NCBI GenBank assembly: GCA_938029725.1 | Contig: CALHGE010000009.1 | Coordinates: forward strand, 62,001 to 126,000 | Direction of reading: 5' to 3' | Length of the DNA stretch: 64,000 nt | DNA from: an uncultured Flavobacteriaceae bacterium | GTDB taxonomy: Bacteria; Bacteroidota; Bacteroidia; Flavobacteriales; Flavobacteriaceae | Part shown: positions 34,635-43,568 of the stretch, piece by piece | How positions within the stretch are numbered: the first letter of the stretch is position 1 | How the letters are laid out: each line of letters starts with the position of its first letter | The notes under the pieces: model-generated | The model's database searches: none | Seen by the model: only the letters and a program-made list of their open reading frames with translations | Told to the model about the DNA's origin: nothing | Translations under genes and position numbers: made by a program

Positions 34635-35259
34635 CTTGTAATGCTAGCTTTAGGTTTTTAAGGTATGATAATGCATTCGTACCCTCAGTAAATAAAAGGT
34701 CTAGAACACTTAGGTTTTCAATGAAGCCATGACGGTCTCCAAAGACTTGAACATATTCAGGCTGTGTAAATTCTAGTTTCTTTTTTGCTTGTACCAGGTA
34801 GCGTGCGTCAAAAAGGGTTTTTGATTGCATTTCAAAGCTTTCTGTTTTCAGATTAGGCATATCAATTTGGAGGCAATCAGAAATGATTTCTATCGATTTT
34901 AAATTATAATCTAGCAAGTAATCATATGTTTTAGTATACAAAGGAGCAATCTCATCTTCGTAAAACTCAAAATAGGGAGAAGTGCGATAAGCGGTCTGTA
35001 GTGCACGCCAATGCTGACGCTGCCACTTATAGTCGTTCTCTACTTTTACATCTTTGTACAGTTGTCTGCCTTGGTTTTTGCCCACATGTTTAATGGGTAT
35101 ATTGAGCATCAGTTTACCGCGGTCAGTACAAATGTAAGCTCGATTTCGATAGGTCTGTTTTTGAAAATTATCACATACTTCCCAGCAGATATCATTTTGA
35201 GCGATTACCGCAAAGGTAGCGATGTTAGGTATGTACGCTGGGTGTAGTAGTGTGTTCAA
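34627..35259 (-). CDS. WbqC-like family protein
   Basis: 210 residues, cytoplasmic. LLHPAYIPNIATFAVIAQNDICWEVCDNFQKQTYRNRAYICTDRGKLMLNIPIKH matches the WbqC family pattern (HPxYxPxxxxxxxxxxxD near the N-terminus, followed by YRNRxxI and LxxPI). Some WbqC members sit in O-antigen loci, but in Flavobacteriia the gene sits beside lepB and its role is unknown. It overlaps the DUF6122 gene and follows lepB at 81 bases. Confidence 0.87.
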   Translation of the reverse strand: MNTLLHPAYIPNIATFAVIAQNDICWEVCDNFQKQTYRNRAYICTDRGKLMLNIPIKHVGKNQGRQLYKDVKVENDYKWQRQHWRALQTAYRTSPYFEFYEDEIAPLYTKTYDYLLDYNLKSIEIISDCLQIDMPNLKTESFEMQSKTLFDARYLVQAKKKLEFTQPEYVQVFGDRHGFIENLSVLDLLFTEGTNALSYLKNLKLALQDA

Positions 35260-35339
35260 TGTATCAATTTGTTAGGCTAGCAATTGTTCGATGCAACAGT
35301 GAGCTATTGCTACAAGTATGCATTACTTTTATTTACATA

Positions 35340-37058
35340 TTAAGATTTTTTTTTCTTCTTTCTAAAAAAGTCAAATGCAAACCATGCTGCAAGGGCAACC
35401 AAGAAGTATTTGAAATAGGAAACAGGTTCACCTGTACCGTTTACAGTGGTAAAAATACGATCCCATCGGGGTTTCCATTTCCATGGTGGATTCGTTCCTG
35501 TACCTTTAGCATTCATGAAATTATCTACGCTCATCCATATGAAAATCGGTGTGCCAACAATATGATTTTCTGGCACATAACCCCATGCGCGACTGTCTTC
35601 TGAATGATCTCGGTTATCACCCATCATCCAATAATAATCTTGTTTAAAGGTATAACTGTCAACTACCTGACCGTTTAAGCTGATTTGGTTTCCGCTCACC
35701 TTGATCGTGTTGCCTTCATATTTCTCAAGGATTTTTTTGTAAAACGGCAGAACACTAAGGTTTAAGGGCACTGTTTTTCCTTCTTCAGGAATATAAATTG
35801 GCCCAAATTGGTCATTACTCCAAGAATAATCTGCGCTTTGCGGAAATATGTTAGCCCCTCGAGCTCCCTTAGGGCTAATAATTCGTACAACAGAATCAAT
35901 AGTAGCATTCCCTTTCAGTTTTGCGGCCATCTCAAGGGTTAGTGGAGCCATTCTTTCGCGCCCAGTTTCTTCTTTTAGTGATATGCTGAATCGCTTTCTA
36001 ATAGCTGATGGTATGCCAGTTGCGGGCGTGTAGATCTCTATTTTACCATCCGATCTTCGATTATATCCTTTTACATAATTTTCTAAAGCATCAGCTTGTT
36101 GTTGATTCAATACCGATGCAATATATTTTCTTGTCAAATCGCTAACACCAATCTCTGCTAATAGTTTAGAAGATACGCCCTTGTTAGCATAAATATTAAA
36201 ATCGAATTGTGGTTTAGCCCTATCGGGTAATTCTAGTTGCTTTCCATTGATATAAACAAAACCATCAATCACCTGAAGAGAATCACCTGGTATTCCAACG
36301 CATCGTTTTACGTAATTTGATTTTTTATCTATTGGCTTTTCTACACCTTGTTCTTTTCTAAAAAACTGACGCACGGTATCTGCTGGCCAACTAAAAACAA
36401 CGATTTCTTTTCTTTTAATATCCTTAAATCCGGGCAGTCTAAAGTAGGGTAGCTGCGGCTTATTGACATAAGAAGGTATGTTCACAAAAGGAAGAGTATC
36501 ATGAACCATAGGTGCAGCGATTGTTGTCATGGGTGTACGGGCACCATAATGAAACTTGCTCACAAACAGCAAATCACCAATACGCAAGGTGCGTTCTAAT
36601 GATCCAGTAGGAATAACATAGGGTTGAATAAAATAGGTATGCACCAAGGTTGCGGCTACAATGGCAAACACAATAGAGCTAACCCATTCGCCAGCAACAC
36701 TTCTTGGGTTGAGACTTCTTTCTTTCACATGCTCAAGGTCTAGCGCATAGTTTACATAGTAGATATAAAAACCTAGCGTGAGTATAACGAGCCATGTTTC
36801 AAGCAAATTTGTTCGCCCAAAACTACGTATCGTTTCCACCCAAAGAACAGGAAACATCAATAAATTAATGATAGGAATAAACAATAAAATCACCCACCAT
36901 TTCGGGCGATTGATAATCTGCATTAAAACGATAGCGTTATAAACAGGAATTGCTGCTTCCCAAGCTTTTCTTCCAGCTTTTACGTATAGCTTCCAAGTTC
37001 CTAAAAAGTGGATTACTTGAATAATAAGAATAAATAAGAGCCATTGTGTTGCGTTCAT
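35340..37058 (-). CDS. lepB: Signal peptidase I (extended Bacteroidota form)
   Basis: 572 residues, about twice the length of the E. coli type core, as usual in Bacteroidota. There are several N-terminal membrane helices (about 1-150, with a DUF5684-like segment [22 protein letters not shown]). The catalytic Ser is in [14 protein letters not shown] and the catalytic Lys in [17 protein letters not shown]; the C-terminal box [17 protein letters not shown] is intact. A long insertion (about 290-430) separates the two catalytic halves. The enzyme removes signal peptides of exported proteins at the outer face of the inner membrane. An 11-copy heptamer repeat lies just upstream of the gene. Confidence 0.96.
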   Translation of the reverse strand: MNATQWLLFILIIQVIHFLGTWKLYVKAGRKAWEAAIPVYNAIVLMQIINRPKWWVILLFIPIINLLMFPVLWVETIRSFGRTNLLETWLVILTLGFYIYYVNYALDLEHVKERSLNPRSVAGEWVSSIVFAIVAATLVHTYFIQPYVIPTGSLERTLRIGDLLFVSKFHYGARTPMTTIAAPMVHDTLPFVNIPSYVNKPQLPYFRLPGFKDIKRKEIVVFSWPADTVRQFFRKEQGVEKPIDKKSNYVKRCVGIPGDSLQVIDGFVYINGKQLELPDRAKPQFDFNIYANKGVSSKLLAEIGVSDLTRKYIASVLNQQQADALENYVKGYNRRSDGKIEIYTPATGIPSAIRKRFSISLKEETGRERMAPLTLEMAAKLKGNATIDSVVRIISPKGARGANIFPQSADYSWSNDQFGPIYIPEEGKTVPLNLSVLPFYKKILEKYEGNTIKVSGNQISLNGQVVDSYTFKQDYYWMMGDNRDHSEDSRAWGYVPENHIVGTPIFIWMSVDNFMNAKGTGTNPPWKWKPRWDRIFTTVNGTGEPVSYFKYFLVALAAWFAFDFFRKKKKKS

Positions 37059-37120
37059 GGTAAAATGTATGAGTTAAAAATTCACCTTTATTGGTTGCGA
37101 ACTTTTAGTTTTTTTTATTT

Positions 37121-37205
37121 TGCTTACTGCTTACTGCTTACTGCTTACTGCTTACTGCTTACTGCTTACTGCTTACTGCTTACTGCTTACTGCTTACTGC
37201 TTACT
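37121..37205. repeat. Heptanucleotide tandem repeat ttactgc x 11
   Basis: Eleven perfect copies of ttactgc (37124-37200), preceded by tgc and followed by ttact, making 85 bases with no interruption. It occupies most of the 150-base gap between dapB (stop at 37209) and lepB (start at 37058). On the transcribed minus strand the unit is gcagtaa. Perfect purity suggests recent slippage. Confidence 0.97.
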
Positions 37206-37208
37206 AGT

Positions 37209-37907
37209 TCATAATCCTAATACATCTTTCATTGAGAAGACGCCTTCTTTTCCAATAATCCATTCGGCAGCTATAATCGCTCCTAAGGCAAAGCCTTCTC
37301 TGTTATGTGCCGTATGCTTTATTTCGACAGCATCTACACTAGCATCATAAACAACGGTATGTGTGCCTGGTGTTGTTCCTATTCGCTTAGAGCTAATCGA
37401 AATAGCTTTTTCTGAACCTTCGTCCATTTTCCAAGACTCATAACTTGTATTTTCAATAATACCCTCCGCTAAGGTGATGGCAGTACCACTTGGAGCATCC
37501 AATTTTTGTGTGTGGTGTATTTCTTCCATCGAAACCTGATATTGATTCAGGTTTTTCATCATTTTAGCCAAATATGCATTGAGTTCAAAAAATACATTTA
37601 CGCCTAAACTAAAGTTTGACGCATATATAAAAGCACCTTTTTTAGCTTTACATAAAGCGATAGCCTCATCATAATCTTGAAGCCATCCCGTTGTTCCAGA
37701 TATAACGGGAACATTATTTTCAATACAACTTGAAATGTTTTTAAAAGCGGCATCTGGCATGCTAAAATCGATAGCAACATCCATAGCTTTAAAATCGATA
37801 TCAATGGTGTTAACATCAACTTTTGCAACAATAGTATGGCCTCTTTGCTCTGCAAGGTCTGCAATCATCTTGCCCATTTTTCCATAACCAAACAATGCAA
37901 TATTCAT
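37209..37907 (-). CDS. dapB: 4-hydroxy-tetrahydrodipicolinate reductase
   Basis: 232 residues, a short DapB typical of Bacteroidota. The NAD(P)-binding loop is [29 protein letters not shown] is the family tag, and the catalytic region reads [18 protein letters not shown]. It reduces hydroxy-tetrahydrodipicolinate to tetrahydrodipicolinate on the lysine/diaminopimelate route, so it feeds peptidoglycan synthesis. It is 2 bases from the DUF5683 gene upstream and precedes lepB with the heptamer repeat between them. Confidence 0.96.
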   Translation of the reverse strand: MNIALFGYGKMGKMIADLAEQRGHTIVAKVDVNTIDIDFKAMDVAIDFSMPDAAFKNISSCIENNVPVISGTTGWLQDYDEAIALCKAKKGAFIYASNFSLGVNVFFELNAYLAKMMKNLNQYQVSMEEIHHTQKLDAPSGTAITLAEGIIENTSYESWKMDEGSEKAISISSKRIGTTPGTHTVVYDASVDAVEIKHTAHNREGFALGAIIAAEWIIGKEGVFSMKDVLGL

Positions 37908-37909
37908 TT

Positions 37910-38575
37910 CTAAAATTTTACGATTAGCGCCATACCATAATGCGGATTAGTGGTGATCGGATTCACTTCTAAATAGGGTTGAAATTCCATATCGAAGCTT
38001 AAATCATCGTCTATATTAAATTGCTTTAAATGCGCGTCTACATTGGCATCAACGATATTAAGGGCGTATAGCAATATCGTGACCAATAAGGTAAGATCAC
38101 GATCACTCTGGCGATCGTTTTGGAGTCTTTCTAGACGTTGGTCGTCAATCTCTGGGGTAGTTCTAGTCGTTACTTCACCAGGTTCTAATCTTAAGTCATA
38201 AAACTCATCATCAGTAAAACCAGCTTTCCGTCTTTTAAAAGCAGTTCTAAGATCTTTGTAATTTGTGTCATAAAAAGTGTACCCATATATTCCTGCCCCA
38301 ATAGCACCTAATACAATGGGAACTTTCCAATACCGTTTATTGTAAACTTGACCTAAACCTGGTATTACCGCAGAGTAAAAGCCAGCTTTAGCCGGAGCTA
38401 ATGCATTTAAACTTCGCTTTTTCGTTACTAGCGAATCAATTATGAGTATGCCCTCTTCTTTCAAGTCGACTTGAAGCGAATCTGTTTCTGAAGCATTCGG
38501 TTCGTCTTCTTGCCCCCAAGTGAGGAATGCAGAAAGTAAAAACACTAAAGAAAGAATGAAATGCTTACTTGCCAA
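37910..38575 (-). CDS. DUF5683 exported/membrane protein
   Basis: 221 residues. A signal peptide (MASKHFILSLVFLLSAFLTWGQ) precedes a region containing KAGFYSAVIPGLGQVYNKRYWKVPIVLGAIGAGIYGYTFYD, the core of DUF5683 proteins, which have hydrophobic segments and appear to be envelope proteins. The C-terminus MEFQPYLEVNPITTNPHYGMALIVKF looks like an outer-membrane strand. Function is unknown. The gene is always between parB and dapB in the flavobacteria I know; here it overlaps the end of parB by 11 bases. Confidence 0.88.
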   Translation of the reverse strand: MASKHFILSLVFLLSAFLTWGQEDEPNASETDSLQVDLKEEGILIIDSLVTKKRSLNALAPAKAGFYSAVIPGLGQVYNKRYWKVPIVLGAIGAGIYGYTFYDTNYKDLRTAFKRRKAGFTDDEFYDLRLEPGEVTTRTTPEIDDQRLERLQNDRQSDRDLTLLVTILLYALNIVDANVDAHLKQFNIDDDLSFDMEFQPYLEVNPITTNPHYGMALIVKF

Positions 38576-39467
38576 GGAGTATTTTTTTTATTCGTAGAAA
38601 CTCTTCTTGAGAATGAAATGGAATGGTTATTTTCCCTTTTCCCTTTTCTGATGCCTGTATCGCCACTTTTAAAGACAGGTGATTGGTGAACTCATCGCTA
38701 GCGTGCTTTGCAAAGTCTGGAGTAGCTGTATTTTTTTTCGGAACAGCTGTAGTGACTTTACCATTGTGATACTCTTTAACCAAACGCTCTGTATCTCGAA
38801 CCGAAAGGTTCTCGCCTACAATCTTCTCGTAAATTGCAATTTGCTCTTCTTTGGTTTCAATGTTTACTAAAGCCCGGCCATGACCCATACTTACAAAGCC
38901 ATCTCTGATGCCTGTTTGAATAATAGGGTCTAACTTAAGCAGTCGCATGTAGTTGGCGATAGTCGAACGTTTTTTGCCGACGCGATCGCTTAATTTTTCT
39001 TGTGTCAATTGTATTTCATCAATCAAGCGCTGATAGGAGAGTGCAATTTCGATGGGGTCTAAATCTTGCCGCTGAATATTTTCAACCAAAGCCATTTCTA
39101 GAGACTCTTGGTCGTTCGCTATTCTAATGTAAGCAGGAATGGTCTCTAAACCGTTAAGTTTTGAGGCTCTGTATCTTCGTTCTCCAGATACTAACTGGAA
39201 TTTATTAAAATCAAGTTTTCGAACGGTAATGGGTTGTATCACCCCTAGTTCACGAATAGATGATGCCAACTCTTGCAGTGCCTCGTCATTGAAGTGCGAC
39301 CTTGGTTGAAACGGATTCATCTCTATAGAGTCAATGTCCAGCTCAACTATATTGCCTACAACTTTGTCCGCATTCTTATCTGATGCTGATTGAATATCGT
39401 TTTCAGGGTCTTTCAATAATGCTGAAAGTCCTCGTCCTAGAGCTTGTTTTCTTGTTGCTTTCGCCAT
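38565..39467 (-). CDS. parB: Chromosome-partitioning protein ParB
   Basis: 300 residues. The N-terminal ParB box reads RGLSALLKDPE, then IEMNPFQPRSHFNDEALQELASSIRELGVIQPITVRK and LVSGERRYRASKLNGLETIPAYI (CTP-binding domain with GERRYRA), ALVENIQRQDLDPIEIA, and a helix-turn-helix SYQRLIDEIQLTQEKLSDRVGKKRSTIANYMRLL. It binds parS and forms a sliding clamp for chromosome segregation. It directly follows parA with no spacer. I saw no clear parS palindrome in the window. Confidence 0.96.
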   Translation of the reverse strand: MAKATRKQALGRGLSALLKDPENDIQSASDKNADKVVGNIVELDIDSIEMNPFQPRSHFNDEALQELASSIRELGVIQPITVRKLDFNKFQLVSGERRYRASKLNGLETIPAYIRIANDQESLEMALVENIQRQDLDPIEIALSYQRLIDEIQLTQEKLSDRVGKKRSTIANYMRLLKLDPIIQTGIRDGFVSMGHGRALVNIETKEEQIAIYEKIVGENLSVRDTERLVKEYHNGKVTTAVPKKNTATPDFAKHASDEFTNHLSLKVAIQASEKGKGKITIPFHSQEEFLRIKKILLGK

Positions 39468-40241
39468 TTATACCAATTCCTTATTTTTCTTAACTACTTC
39501 ATTTGCCAAATTCAAATAGTTGGCTGCACCCTTGCTACTTGCATCATATTTAATAATACTTTCACCGTAACTAGGTGCTTCGCTTAGGCGCACGTTTCTC
39601 TGAATAACTGTATCGAAAACCATATCTTCAAAGTGCTTTCGAACTTCTTCAACCACTTGGTTTGATAAGCGTAATCTCGAATCGTACATCGTTAACAACA
39701 TGCCTTCAATATCTAAATCGGCATTGTGAATCTTTTGAATGCTTTTTACCGTGTTTAAAAGCTTTCCGAGACCTTCAAGCGCAAAGTACTCGCATTGAAT
39801 GGGGATAATCACAGAATCTGCAGCGGTTAAGGCATTTAAGGTGATCAGACCTAGCGATGGAGCACAATCAATGAGTATAAAATCGTATTCCTTTTTTAGG
39901 TGCGTAATTGCCTTTTTTAGCATGTATTCGCGCTCATCTTTGTCGACCAATTCGATTTCAATAGCTACGAGGTCAATATGTGCTGGAATCAAATCAACAT
40001 TTGGCGAGGAGGTCGCTATGATAGTTTCGGCAGCGGTTTTCGTATGTTCTAGAAGCTGATAGCTTCCAAATTCGACACCGTCTACATCTATACCCAAGCC
40101 CGAAGTGGCATTTGCTTGCGGATCTGCATCAATCAGCAACACCTTTTGTTCGAGTACACCCAAAGCAGCGGCTAAATTCACCGATGTTGTGGTTTTGCCT
40201 ACTCCTCCCTTTTGATTCGCAATTGCAATAATTTTGCCCAT
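39468..40241 (-). CDS. parA: Chromosome-partitioning ATPase ParA (Soj)
   Basis: 257 residues. It starts MGKIIAIANQKGGVGKTTTSVNLAAALG with the deviant Walker A (KGGVGKT), followed by LLIDADPQANATSGLG and FILIDCAPSLGLITLNALTAADSVIIPIQCEYFALEGL. It is the cytoplasmic, DNA-binding ATPase that with ParB moves chromosomal origins. The stop abuts the parB ATG. Upstream are 180 bases before the divIC-like gene, which should hold the promoter; no perfect -7 element was found. Confidence 0.97.
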   Translation of the reverse strand: MGKIIAIANQKGGVGKTTTSVNLAAALGVLEQKVLLIDADPQANATSGLGIDVDGVEFGSYQLLEHTKTAAETIIATSSPNVDLIPAHIDLVAIEIELVDKDEREYMLKKAITHLKKEYDFILIDCAPSLGLITLNALTAADSVIIPIQCEYFALEGLGKLLNTVKSIQKIHNADLDIEGMLLTMYDSRLRLSNQVVEEVRKHFEDMVFDTVIQRNVRLSEAPSYGESIIKYDASSKGAANYLNLANEVVKKNKELV

Positions 40242-40420
40242 AGGTATGTTCAGTTAGCTCGTAAAAATACAATTATTTACGATGCTATCGGGTGAAATTT
40301 GTTAACAGAAAGTGAATTGCTATGGTGTCTAGCGTTAAATTGAGTTAAATTTTTGAGCTTCAGTAAGACAATACCCTGTATCAACTTAAAATGAGTAGCG
40401 CAAAGGCCTTGTCTAAAATG

Positions 40421-40768
40421 CTAGTCTTTCTTTTTTTCTTTCAACTTCAAACTATCTTCATATTCAATAAGATAGATTTCTTCGTTCTTTTTTTTTAAGT
40501 AGTATTGTTCTCTAGCAAATTTTTCAAGCTCTTCGGGGTCAGATAGTTTTTCGATAATCTTCTTGTCGTTTTTAATCTGTTCTCTTAGGTATTCTTTTTG
40601 CTTTTCTAGATTCTCAATTTCCCCTTTCAGTTCCATATGAATTCGCAGTGAATTGGTGTCGAAGAAAACCATCCAAACCACAAAGGCAGTGAGTATGAGT
40701 ACATAGATGCTACTAAAAATTGCAGCTAAACGGAACCATTTGTTGTTTTTGAAATCTTTCCACCCCAT
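40421..40768 (-). CDS. Septum formation initiator (FtsB/DivIC-like) protein
   Basis: 115 residues. A basic cytoplasmic N-terminus (MGWKDFKNNKWFRLA), one membrane helix (about 17-37) and a coiled coil (MELKGEIENLEKQKEYLREQIKNDKKIIEKL) are followed by PEELEKFAREQYYLKKKNEEIYLIEY, the conserved end of FtsB/DivIC. It likely joins the FtsL-FtsQ division complex in the periplasm. It is 3 bases downstream of udk and so in the same operon, the usual flavobacterial order. Confidence 0.88.
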   Translation of the reverse strand: MGWKDFKNNKWFRLAAIFSSIYVLILTAFVVWMVFFDTNSLRIHMELKGEIENLEKQKEYLREQIKNDKKIIEKLSDPEELEKFAREQYYLKKKNEEIYLIEYEDSLKLKEKKKD

Positions 40769-40771
40769 CGT

Positions 40772-41380
40772 TTAAACTAGTTTTTCGTTCACAATACTGC
40801 GAACTATATCAACAGCAACAGTGTTGTATTTATTATTTGGAATAATGATGTCAGCATATTCTTTTGTAGGTTCAATGAACTGATCGTGCATCGGTTTTAG
40901 AATGGTTTGGTACTTTAAAATGGTTTCGTCTAAATCCCAGCCGCGTTCGTTTACATCTCTTTTTAGTCTTCGAATAAGCCGCTCATCAGAATCTGCATGC
41001 ACAAATATCTTGATATCACACATCTCACGAATCTCTGGATTAGTTAAGATCAAAATACCTTCAACAATTACTACTTTGGTCGGATGGGTAGGAACGGTTT
41101 CTTGCTTGCGGTTGCATTCCAAAAAAGAATATACAGGTTGTTGAACCGAATGACCAGCTTTCAATTCTTTTAAATGCTGTGCCAGCAGAGCAAAATCAAT
41201 AGAATTCGGGTGATCAAAATTAGTCTCGCGCCTTTTAGCTAGGGTTAAATGCGTAAGATCATTATAATAAGAATCTTGCGAAATTACGCCAACTTCTTCA
41301 TCTGGTAATTCATTGATAATCTGATTGACTACCGTTGTTTTTCCACATCCTGTTCCTCCAGCGATTCCTATAATTAACAT
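40772..41380 (-). CDS. udk: Uridine kinase
   Basis: 202 residues from the ATG at 41380. The track start at 41464 would add 28 residues that span a perfect TAnnTTTG element at 41399-41406, so 41380 is preferred. Motifs are IIGIAGGTGCGKTTVVNQI (P-loop), DSYYNDLTHLTLAKRRETNFDHPNSIDF (nucleoside site), PVYSFLECNRKQETV and RLIRRLKRDVNERGWDLDET (lid). It phosphorylates uridine and cytidine to UMP and CMP for pyrimidine salvage in the cytoplasm. Confidence 0.95.
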   Translation of the reverse strand: MLIIGIAGGTGCGKTTVVNQIINELPDEEVGVISQDSYYNDLTHLTLAKRRETNFDHPNSIDFALLAQHLKELKAGHSVQQPVYSFLECNRKQETVPTHPTKVVIVEGILILTNPEIREMCDIKIFVHADSDERLIRRLKRDVNERGWDLDETILKYQTILKPMHDQFIEPTKEYADIIIPNNKYNTVAVDIVRSIVNEKLV

Positions 41381-41398
41381 GTAATTTTTCTTTGAATA

Positions 41399-41406
41399 CA
41401 AAAATA
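41399..41406 (-). promoter_or_regulatory. -7 element for the udk-divIC operon
   Basis: tatttttg on the minus strand, a perfect TAnnTTTG, 18 bases before the udk ATG at 41380. A -33 TTG was not recognised at the expected distance. It decides the choice of udk start. Confidence 0.55.
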
Positions 41407-41475
41407 GGAAAGTTTTGTTAGGGTATGCCTTGCAGATTTTTAAAACATGAGAAAGACTTTGCAAGCTTTTATAAA

Positions 41476-41542
41476 TGTCAGTCTGAGCGCAGTTGAATAC
41501 CTTTTATAGTTAGCAGTGTTTTCGACTGTGCTCTAAATGACA
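41476..41542. repeat. REP-like inverted repeat downstream of acs
   Basis: tgtcagtctgagcgcagttgaa and ttcgactgtgctctaaatgaca are imperfect inverted arms separated by about 20 bases. The core cagtctgagcgcagt-gaa is the kind of dispersed element that recurs between genes of marine flavobacteria. It lies 5 bases beyond the acs stop, where it may stabilise or end the acs transcript. Confidence 0.65.
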
Positions 41543-41546
41543 AAAA

Positions 41547-43454
41547 TTAGAAGGAATTATCCATGATTTCCTTAACGACTTCAGGGTTTAAAAGGGTACT
41601 GGTATCTCCTAAGTTGGAAGTGTCTTTGCTCGCAATCTTCCTTAAAATACGCCGCATAATTTTACCACTTCTTGTTTTAGGAAGTCCAGAAACAAATTGA
41701 ATTTTATCTAATTTTGCGATAGGCCCAATTTGCTCTGTAATTTGCTGGTTGATTTCTTTACGGAGGTTGTTTCGGTCTCGAGTTTTTCCAACTTCTTTTA
41801 GAATCACATAGCCATATAAAGCATTTCCTTTTACCTCATGGGGGAAGCCTACAATCGCAGATTCGGCTACTGCTGGGTGCTCATTAATAGAATCTTCAAT
41901 AGGTGCTGTTCCTAAATTATGTCCTGAGACGATAATTACATCATCAACTCTTCCAGTAATTCTGTAATAGCCTACGGCATCTCGTAAAGCGCCATCACCT
42001 GTAAAATACATGTTTTTATAGGCAGAGAAATACGTGTCTCGATACCTATCATGATTACCCCAAATGGTTCGCGCAATTGAGGGCCATGGAAATTTGATAC
42101 ACAAACGCCCATCCACTTGATTGCCTTTGATTTCTTTGCCAGCCTCATCCATCAAGGCGGGTTGAATACCTATAAACGGCAAGGTCGCATAGGTGGGGGT
42201 GGTTGGAGTAACGTAGGGAATGGGCGTAATCATCATTCCACCCGTTTCTGTCTGCCACCAGGTATCTATAATTGGGCTTTTCTTCTTACCAATATTGTTG
42301 TTATACCAGTGCCATGCTTCCTCATTAATAGGCTCTCCGACAGAACCCAAAACCTTTAAGGAGGTCAAATCATGCTGCTCTACAAAATCTAGCTTCTCTT
42401 TGGCCAGCGCACGAATTGCAGTTGGTGCGGTATAGAATTGGTTTATTTTATGTTTTTCAATGATCTGCCAAAAACGGCCATAATCAGGGTAGGAGGGAAC
42501 GCCTTCAAACATAACTGTTGTTGCTCCATTTGCTAATGGTCCGTATACAATATAGGAATGTCCGGTAATCCAACCAATATCCGCAGTACACCAGTAGACA
42601 TCGTTTTCAGTATATTGAAATGCATTTTTAAAGGTATAGGCGGTGTAAACCATATAGCCTGCTGTGGTATGAACCATGCCTTTTGGTTTTCCTGTAGAAC
42701 CAGAAGTGTATAAAATAAAAAGAGGATCTTCTGCATCCATTAGTTCAGCATCGCGATCAGCATATGCTTTATCTAAAAGAGGTTGTAGCCAGTGATCTCT
42801 TCCATCTTTCATTCCGATATCAGAATTGATACGTTTTACTACCAAAACATTTTCTACTCCGCTGCAATCTTCCAAAGCCTTATCGACAATACCTTTGAGG
42901 TCAATTGTTTTAGCGCCGCGATACGAACCATCAGAGCAAATCACCATTTTGCAATCTGAATCATTAATTCTAGTGGAAAGAGCGTTGGCCGAAAAACCTG
43001 CAAAAACCACAGAATGTATGGCGCCGATTCTAGCACAAGCCAAAAGGGAAACTGCTAATTCAGGAATCATCGGCAGATAGATACAAACTCTATCTCCTTT
43101 TTTTACGCCGTGATCTAATAGTACATTTGCCATGCGACAAACACGCTCATGTAATTCGTGATATGTAATATGCTGCGCTTCTTCTTTTGGGTCATTGGGT
43201 TCGAAAAGGATAGCAGTTTTGTCACCTCTAGTAGGTAAATGCCTATCAAGACAGTTTTCAGTAATATTAAGTTTGGCACCTTCAAACCATTTGATTTCGG
43301 GCTTTGTGAAATCCCATTCCAACACCTTGTTCCATTTCTTTCGCCAAACAAAATGCTCCTCGGCGATTTCTTCCCAAAATGCTTCCGGATTGCTCACAGA
43401 TTTGCGATAAACTTGAAAATATTCTTCTAAATGTTTGATATGGTAATTACTCAT
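41547..43454 (-). CDS. acs: Acetyl-CoA synthetase
   Basis: 635 residues, typical length. It begins SNYHIKHLEEYFQVYRKSVSNPEAFW and contains the AMP-binding signature LFILYTSGSTGKPKGMVHT, DTWWQTETGG, TGDGALRDAVGYYRITGRVDDVIIVSGHNLGTAPIE and the acetylation-target Lys in TRSGKIMRRILRKIA. It activates acetate with ATP and CoA in the cytoplasm. It is downstream of the symporter and DUF4212 genes on the same strand, forming an acetate uptake and activation unit. The 114-base gap between the symporter and acs leaves room for a separate promoter. Confidence 0.97.
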   Translation of the reverse strand: MSNYHIKHLEEYFQVYRKSVSNPEAFWEEIAEEHFVWRKKWNKVLEWDFTKPEIKWFEGAKLNITENCLDRHLPTRGDKTAILFEPNDPKEEAQHITYHELHERVCRMANVLLDHGVKKGDRVCIYLPMIPELAVSLLACARIGAIHSVVFAGFSANALSTRINDSDCKMVICSDGSYRGAKTIDLKGIVDKALEDCSGVENVLVVKRINSDIGMKDGRDHWLQPLLDKAYADRDAELMDAEDPLFILYTSGSTGKPKGMVHTTAGYMVYTAYTFKNAFQYTENDVYWCTADIGWITGHSYIVYGPLANGATTVMFEGVPSYPDYGRFWQIIEKHKINQFYTAPTAIRALAKEKLDFVEQHDLTSLKVLGSVGEPINEEAWHWYNNNIGKKKSPIIDTWWQTETGGMMITPIPYVTPTTPTYATLPFIGIQPALMDEAGKEIKGNQVDGRLCIKFPWPSIARTIWGNHDRYRDTYFSAYKNMYFTGDGALRDAVGYYRITGRVDDVIIVSGHNLGTAPIEDSINEHPAVAESAIVGFPHEVKGNALYGYVILKEVGKTRDRNNLRKEINQQITEQIGPIAKLDKIQFVSGLPKTRSGKIMRRILRKIASKDTSNLGDTSTLLNPEVVKEIMDNSF

Positions 43455-43568
43455 CTGAACTTTATTTATTTGTTTTGAACAGGTTGTCGCAAAGACAGGC
43501 TGTCTTACTTCTTCTCATCTACAATTTCGCTTGCTTATCTCTCTCAAAGAGCCATGCTAATAATAAAA

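Noticed and set aside
37120-37350. Plus-strand ORF with repeating LLTAYCL peptide
   Set aside because: It is created by the 7-base tandem repeat, which gives a 7-residue period, and it runs into dapB antisense. No start signal.
40242-40420. parS site near parAB
   Set aside because: No palindrome resembling the tgtttcacgtgaaaca type parS was found near parAB, so none is reported.
41381-41464. Extended start of uridine kinase
   Set aside because: The extension spans a perfect -7 promoter element and precedes the normal beginning of the P-loop domain by 28 unusual residues.
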